This document shows positions 60,419-64,000 of a DNA stretch of 64,000 nucleotides, piece after piece (positions within the stretch are counted from its first letter, which is position 1; each line of letters starts with the position of its first letter). The translations under genes and the position numbers were made by a program. The notes below the pieces were generated by a model. It worked only from the letters and a program-made list of their open reading frames with translations, searched no databases and had not been told where the DNA came from. This DNA is from an uncultured Pseudomonadota bacterium (GTDB lineage: Bacteria > Pseudomonadota > Alphaproteobacteria > Rs-D84): NCBI GenBank assembly GCA_937885575.1, contig CALABO010000008.1, forward strand, positions 6,537-70,536. Direction: 5' to 3'.

Positions 60419-60667
60419 ATGAAGACAAAATATAAAATCATTATCGCATGTTTAATTACCTGTATTGCGACCGCATTCGCAACCGTATATGTGATGAATC
60501 ATAATATTTTTGGCCTATACACATCCGAAGAATTTATCTGTAAAGACGGCGCAAATCCCGACGAACACGGTTGCTGTCCTGGGGAACTTTATACAAACCT
60601 TTGGGACCAAGGCCCGGCCTGTTGTCCAACAACTGGTGGCGATTGTTTTCCACCACTTGAAAAATAG
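60419..60667 (+). CDS. Small membrane-anchored Cys-rich protein
   Basis: 82 residues (a GTG at 60410 is an alternative start). An N-terminal membrane anchor or signal (IIIACLITCIATAFATVYVM) is followed by a Cys-rich tail with paired cysteines (HGCCPGE, ACCPTTGGDC). I do not recognise it. It lies 12 nt after the LpoA-like gene, convergent with pyk. Confidence 0.6.
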   Translation: MKTKYKIIIACLITCIATAFATVYVMNHNIFGLYTSEEFICKDGANPDEHGCCPGELYTNLWDQGPACCPTTGGDCFPPLEK

Positions 60668-60669
60668 AA

Positions 60670-62040
60670 TTAACCAAGGTTTTGTAAACTCACATTTTCG
60701 CCGTCAACAACAACGATGTTTCCTTTGCTAATTTCGGCATTATGTGCAACGGCAACAAAATCGCGCTGTGCGAACAAATCCGGCGTATAGACCGGGAACA
60801 CACCACGCACCAAACACAATTGATTTGCAACAATTTCATCATCGCACACGGCAATTATTTTTGTATCCGGTCGCCGACAAGAAATCTTTATCGCCGATTC
60901 AGTATCGCGCGCGAAAACAATTATCGCAATCGCTTTATTAAGATACGCCATTGAAGAAATTGACCGCGACCAATCATTTTCTTGCGTATTTTCGTTGCGC
61001 ACCCAATCACTTGGATTTTCCATCGCATCATTATCTGAATACGCCAAAATTTTCGCCATAGTTTCGATAACATTTAACGGATTTGCACCGATCGTTGTTT
61101 CTTCGGATGTCATAGTTGAATCTACACGCAGATATGCGGCATTTGCAACATCACTTATTTCTGCACGCGTTGGAAATTCACTTTCCACCATCGACCCCAG
61201 CATTTGCGTTGCCATAACAACCGGTCGATTTAACCGCCGACATTCGCGTATAATATGTCGTGAAATCGCCGGCACCTGTTCATACGGCAATTCAACCGCC
61301 ATATCACCACGCGCAATCATAATTCCGTCCGCCGCGCGTGCAATTTCATCAATTTGTTCAACCGCACTTTTGCGTTCTATCTTGGCCATTATTTTAACCG
61401 GCCGCGCGGTATGCGCGGTAATAAAGTCACGCACTTCGGATATGTCTTCGGGGCGTTGCACAAAAGAAACCGCCACCCAATCCGGATTTTTCGTCAGGGC
61501 ATATTTCAAATCTGCCCTATCCTTTTCCGTTAGAACCGATGTATCAACAATCGTGTCTGGCAAATTAAATCCGCGGCGCGACCAAATTTCCGTTCCACGA
61601 ATTACCTTTGTTTTAACCGAATCGGGTAAAACATCGGTCACCTGCATTTCTATCTTGCCATCATTTAATAGAATTCTTTCCCCAACCCGCAAAGACCGCA
61701 TAACATCCGCGTCCGGCAACTGAACCCGCCGCGAATCGCCCGGCGCCGGATTTGAATCAAATGTAAATGTTTGCCCAACCGAAATCGGATATTTTTCTTC
61801 GGTTTTGAAATTACCGATTCGGTGCTTTGGTCCCTGTAAATCCACCAATACCCCAACGGGCACATTTAATTCCGCTGATATTTTCCGAATCGCATCAATC
61901 TTTTTCCCCTGGGCCGCACCAGTGTCATGACTAAAATTCATACGACACACATTTACGCCGGCCAAAATCATTTTTCGCAAAACCGCGACACTTTCACAAC
62001 TTGGACCAATTGATGCAGTTATTTTTGTAAATCTTGTCAT
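60670..62040 (-). CDS. pyk: Pyruvate kinase
   Basis: 456 residues: KITASIGPSCES, NFSHDT, LQGPKHRIGNF, IMAKIERKSAVEQIDEI, IARGDMAVELPYEQVPAIS, ATQMLGSMVESEFPTRAEISDVANA. The substrate-binding and metal-binding residues of the barrel are present. It makes ATP from phosphoenolpyruvate. It has a divergent, overlapping promoter with gapR. Confidence 0.93.
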   Translation of the reverse strand: MTRFTKITASIGPSCESVAVLRKMILAGVNVCRMNFSHDTGAAQGKKIDAIRKISAELNVPVGVLVDLQGPKHRIGNFKTEEKYPISVGQTFTFDSNPAPGDSRRVQLPDADVMRSLRVGERILLNDGKIEMQVTDVLPDSVKTKVIRGTEIWSRRGFNLPDTIVDTSVLTEKDRADLKYALTKNPDWVAVSFVQRPEDISEVRDFITAHTARPVKIMAKIERKSAVEQIDEIARAADGIMIARGDMAVELPYEQVPAISRHIIRECRRLNRPVVMATQMLGSMVESEFPTRAEISDVANAAYLRVDSTMTSEETTIGANPLNVIETMAKILAYSDNDAMENPSDWVRNENTQENDWSRSISSMAYLNKAIAIIVFARDTESAIKISCRRPDTKIIAVCDDEIVANQLCLVRGVFPVYTPDLFAQRDFVAVAHNAEISKGNIVVVDGENVSLQNLG

Positions 62041-62058
62041 AATTTTACAATCTCTCGG

Positions 62059-62105
62059 TTGATTTTTACGTTTTATTGTATATCATAAAAAGGTCACTTT
62101 AACAA
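62059..62105. promoter_or_regulatory. Overlapping divergent promoters pyk/gapR
   Basis: gapR (plus): TTGATT (62059-62064), 16 nt, TATCAT (62081-62086). pyk (minus): TTGTTA (62105-62100), 17 nt, TATACA (62082-62077). The two -10 boxes overlap by 2 bp, so the polymerases would exclude each other. Confidence 0.55.
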
Positions 62106-62118
62106 GGGGAAAACATCA

Positions 62119-62367
62119 ATGAAAAATGCAAACCACGGAAGTTTTGATAACCAGCAATTGCTTGGTATCATCGAACGAATCGAAAAACTAAACGAAGACA
62201 GCGCGGCCATCGCTGCGGATATCAAGGAAATTTTTGCGGAGGCCAAATCCGCCGGATATGACCCAAAATACATTCGGCAAATGATTCGCCTGCGCAAAAT
62301 GGACCCGGACGAATTGGACGAAACGGACGAATTGACCAAGATGTATCGCAACGCACTTGGCCTGTAA
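62119..62367 (+). CDS. gapR: Nucleoid-associated protein GapR (DUF2312)
   Basis: 82 residues. It has the DUF2312 pattern IERIEKLNEDSAAIAADIKEIFAEAKSAGYDPKYIRQMIRLRKMD. GapR binds overtwisted AT-rich DNA ahead of polymerases and assists topoisomerases; the family is characteristic of alphaproteobacteria. AAGGGG precedes the ATG. It is followed by the RNHCP gene 8 nt later. Confidence 0.9.
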   Translation: MKNANHGSFDNQQLLGIIERIEKLNEDSAAIAADIKEIFAEAKSAGYDPKYIRQMIRLRKMDPDELDETDELTKMYRNALGL

Positions 62368-62375
62368 TTTTGCAA

Positions 62376-62690
62376 ATGAAAAAATTCACAAAAACCGTTG
62401 AAGATTTTGTTTGCGCCCATTGTGGGGCAACCGTCGTGGGCAATGGATACACAAACCATTGCCCAAAATGTTTGTGGTCGCGCCATGTTGATAATAACCC
62501 TGGCGACCGCGCCGCAATATGTGGCGGTATGATGGAACCAATTTCCGCCGAACCCGACAGGGGTGGATACATTATCACCCACAAATGTCAAAAATGCGGA
62601 AAAACGATTCGACAACACACATCCGAAGACGATGACATTGAAGAAATCATCAAAATATCATCGAATTCGGATTTTATATTCGGTAAGTAA
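62376..62690 (+). CDS. RNHCP zinc-binding domain protein
   Basis: 104 residues. FVCAHCGATVVG...NHCPKCLWSRHVDNNPGDRAAICGGMMEP is the RNHCP domain with four metal-binding cysteines; a second CxxC pair is in HKCQKCGKTIRQH. Function unknown, presumably nucleic-acid or metal binding. The ATG at 62376 is preferred over TTG 62370; no strong ribosome site, so translation is probably coupled to gapR. Confidence 0.82.
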   Translation: MKKFTKTVEDFVCAHCGATVVGNGYTNHCPKCLWSRHVDNNPGDRAAICGGMMEPISAEPDRGGYIITHKCQKCGKTIRQHTSEDDDIEEIIKISSNSDFIFGK

Positions 62691-64000
62691 TTACTTGTCT
62701 TTTGCCGCGGCAACAAAGGCATTGAACAACGGATGTCCGGTAAAAGGATTACTCTGAAATTCCGGATGGAATTGCCCCGCGACAAAGAACCTATGCGACG
62801 GTATCTCTATCATTTCTGGCAATTTACCGTCTGGCGACATTCCCGAAATAACCATACCGTTTTTTTCCAATACGCCTTTATATTCGATGTTTACTTCGTA
62901 CCTGTGCCGATGCCGTTCGGAAATATGATTTGAACCATAGATTTTTTCCGCCATTGTCCCGGATTTAATCTCACACGGGTACGCACCCAAACGCAAAGTT
63001 CCACCCATATTTTCCGCGTCGCAATCGCGCATAATATCTATGACCGGCGTGCAATTTTTTGTAAATTCCGTAGAATTTGCGCGTTCGTCCCCAACAACAT
63101 TTCGCATAAATTCTATGACGGCGACCTGCATTCCCAAACAAATCCCCATATACGGAACATTATTTTCACGCGCATACCGCGCCGCGGCAATTTTGCCTTC
63201 GACCCCACGCACCCCAAAACCACCTGGCACAAGAATCGCATCAACATCCGCGCAATCTGCGTCTGAAAAATTTTCTGCATCTATCTTTTTTATTTTTACG
63301 CGCACATTGTTTTGAATTCCTGCATGAAACAACGCCTCGTTCAGTGATTTATACGCATCCGCCACATCAAAGTATTTTCCAACCATACCAATCGTGCACA
63401 CCGGCAAATCCGCATTCAAATACTGTTCTATTTTTTTAATTTTCGACATATCACCGGCGGCCTCGGGCAAACCAAAGTGTTGCGCCATTATGTTAAACAC
63501 ATCCTGTCCGTCATACACCAACGGAATTTTATAGATATTATCAACATCCATACTGGTAATAACGTTTTTCGCCGGCAAATTACAGAACATACCAATCTTT
63601 GCGCGTTCATCCGCGGTCAACATACGCGGCGACCGTACGAATAAAACATCCGCCTGAATCCCGTTTTCAAGCAACCGCCGCACAGACATTTGCGTTGGCT
63701 TTGTCTTTAATTCGCCACTTTGTTCCAAATATGGCGCAAGTGTTAAATGTGCAAACATAACATTTCGGCGACCAACCTCGTTCGCAAATTGTCGAATAGA
63801 TTCAAGAAAAACTTTGCCTTCGATATCACCGACCGTGCCACCGATTTCACAAATCACAAAATCAGTATCCGTTGGCACCCCAATATGTTCCTTTATCTTA
63901 TTCGTGACATGTGGAATCATTTGCACCGTCGCACCCAAATAGTCCCCACGCCGTTCGGCATTTAATACCTCCCAATAAATACGACCGCCCGACACCGAAT
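62691..64000 (-). CDS. pyrG: CTP synthase, N-terminus beyond window edge
   Basis: About 436 codons of the usual 540 are visible. The amidoligase part includes YLGATVQMIPHVTNKIKEHI, CEIGGTVGDIEG, and SVRRLLENGIQADVLFVRS. The C-terminal glutamine amidotransferase has VPGGFGVRG, the nucleophile Cys in MGICLGMQ, and the His/Glu in QFHPEFQSNP. It converts UTP to CTP. The 5' end continues past 64000; a GTG near 63995 is not the real start. Its stop abuts the convergent RNHCP gene. Confidence 0.94.
   Translation of the reverse strand, partial: SVSGGRIYWEVLNAERRGDYLGATVQMIPHVTNKIKEHIGVPTDTDFVICEIGGTVGDIEGKVFLESIRQFANEVGRRNVMFAHLTLAPYLEQSGELKTKPTQMSVRRLLENGIQADVLFVRSPRMLTADERAKIGMFCNLPAKNVITSMDVDNIYKIPLVYDGQDVFNIMAQHFGLPEAAGDMSKIKKIEQYLNADLPVCTIGMVGKYFDVADAYKSLNEALFHAGIQNNVRVKIKKIDAENFSDADCADVDAILVPGGFGVRGVEGKIAAARYARENNVPYMGICLGMQVAVIEFMRNVVGDERANSTEFTKNCTPVIDIMRDCDAENMGGTLRLGAYPCEIKSGTMAEKIYGSNHISERHRHRYEVNIEYKGVLEKNGMVISGMSPDGKLPEMIEIPSHRFFVAGQFHPEFQSNPFTGHPLFNAFVAAAKDK

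Noticed and set aside
62691..63995. GTG near 63995 as the pyrG start
   Set aside because: The encoded protein would lack the P-loop synthetase N-terminus; the frame simply continues beyond the window.

Overview
The window is gene-dense chromosomal DNA of moderate GC. It reads as an uncultured, probably host-associated alphaproteobacterium (inference). Supporting markers are a GapR/DUF2312 nucleoid protein, a DksA of the alphaproteobacterial kind without the zinc cysteines, an RHH_4 ribbon-helix-helix protein, a CxxxC plus J-domain protein of the rhizobial type, AddB, DciA, SecB, a 47-residue BamF-like lipoprotein and an alphaproteobacterial FtsL. Outer-membrane barrels, LptG, Lnt, SecDF-YajC and MltA show a diderm envelope. 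I see no tRNA, rRNA, CRISPR array or prophage. Most genes are housekeeping, in short operons with tight or overlapping junctions.

Layout. 1-2.1 kb: sufS-sufT-sufE-ftsL (minus). 2.1-5.2 kb: trxA, dksA, an orphan, tatA, a SPOR protein and a small lipoprotein. 5.2-10.2 kb: thrS, hlyIII, gltX and trmB. 10.2-13 kb: an orphan gene divergent from a four-gene operon of unknown role (membrane protein, orphan, SUKH-like, RHH). 13-18.4 kb: a YbeY-Lnt fusion, rarA and two outer-membrane barrels. 18.5-25.7 kb: ftsK, PAP2, a catalytically dead S41 protease homologue, secF, secD and yajC. 25.8-32.5 kb: a Cys-rich exported protein with a structured leader, mutL, greA, lptG, a 43-aa membrane peptide, xerD and a J-domain protein. 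32.5-37 kb: trxB, serS and typA. 37.1-41.7 kb: a surface-glycan cluster (RgpF-like, GT2-like, Stealth, GT2, capsule-type transferase). 41.8-50.4 kb: recA, a second exported protein with the same kind of leader, MFS, secB, mltA, dciA, ruvC, tfoX-like and yebC. 50.5-64 kb: ruvA, mnmE, an acyl-CoA ligase, xth, addB, engB, rsmI, an LpoA-like lipoprotein, pyk, gapR, RNHCP and pyrG (cut by the window edge).

The most unusual content is non-coding. First, two homologous leaders of about 180 nt (near 27.04-27.23 kb and 44.40-44.59 kb, minus strand) precede two unrelated exported-protein genes. Each carries three mutually complementary strands and a terminator-like hairpin with a T tract, the layout of a transcription attenuator or riboswitch. 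Second, a degenerate repeat built from TTAGTG-like units starts in or just after the stop codon of seven genes. Third, a palindromic repeat family (CCCCTC/GAGGGG cores, GGGGTGT ends) lies between genes, and one half-copy of 51 nt sits in frame inside mnmE. Several genes (trmB, ftsK, the 10.9-kb operon) have promoters so close to the ATG that leaderless mRNAs are likely. Two divergent gene pairs have interlocked promoters.
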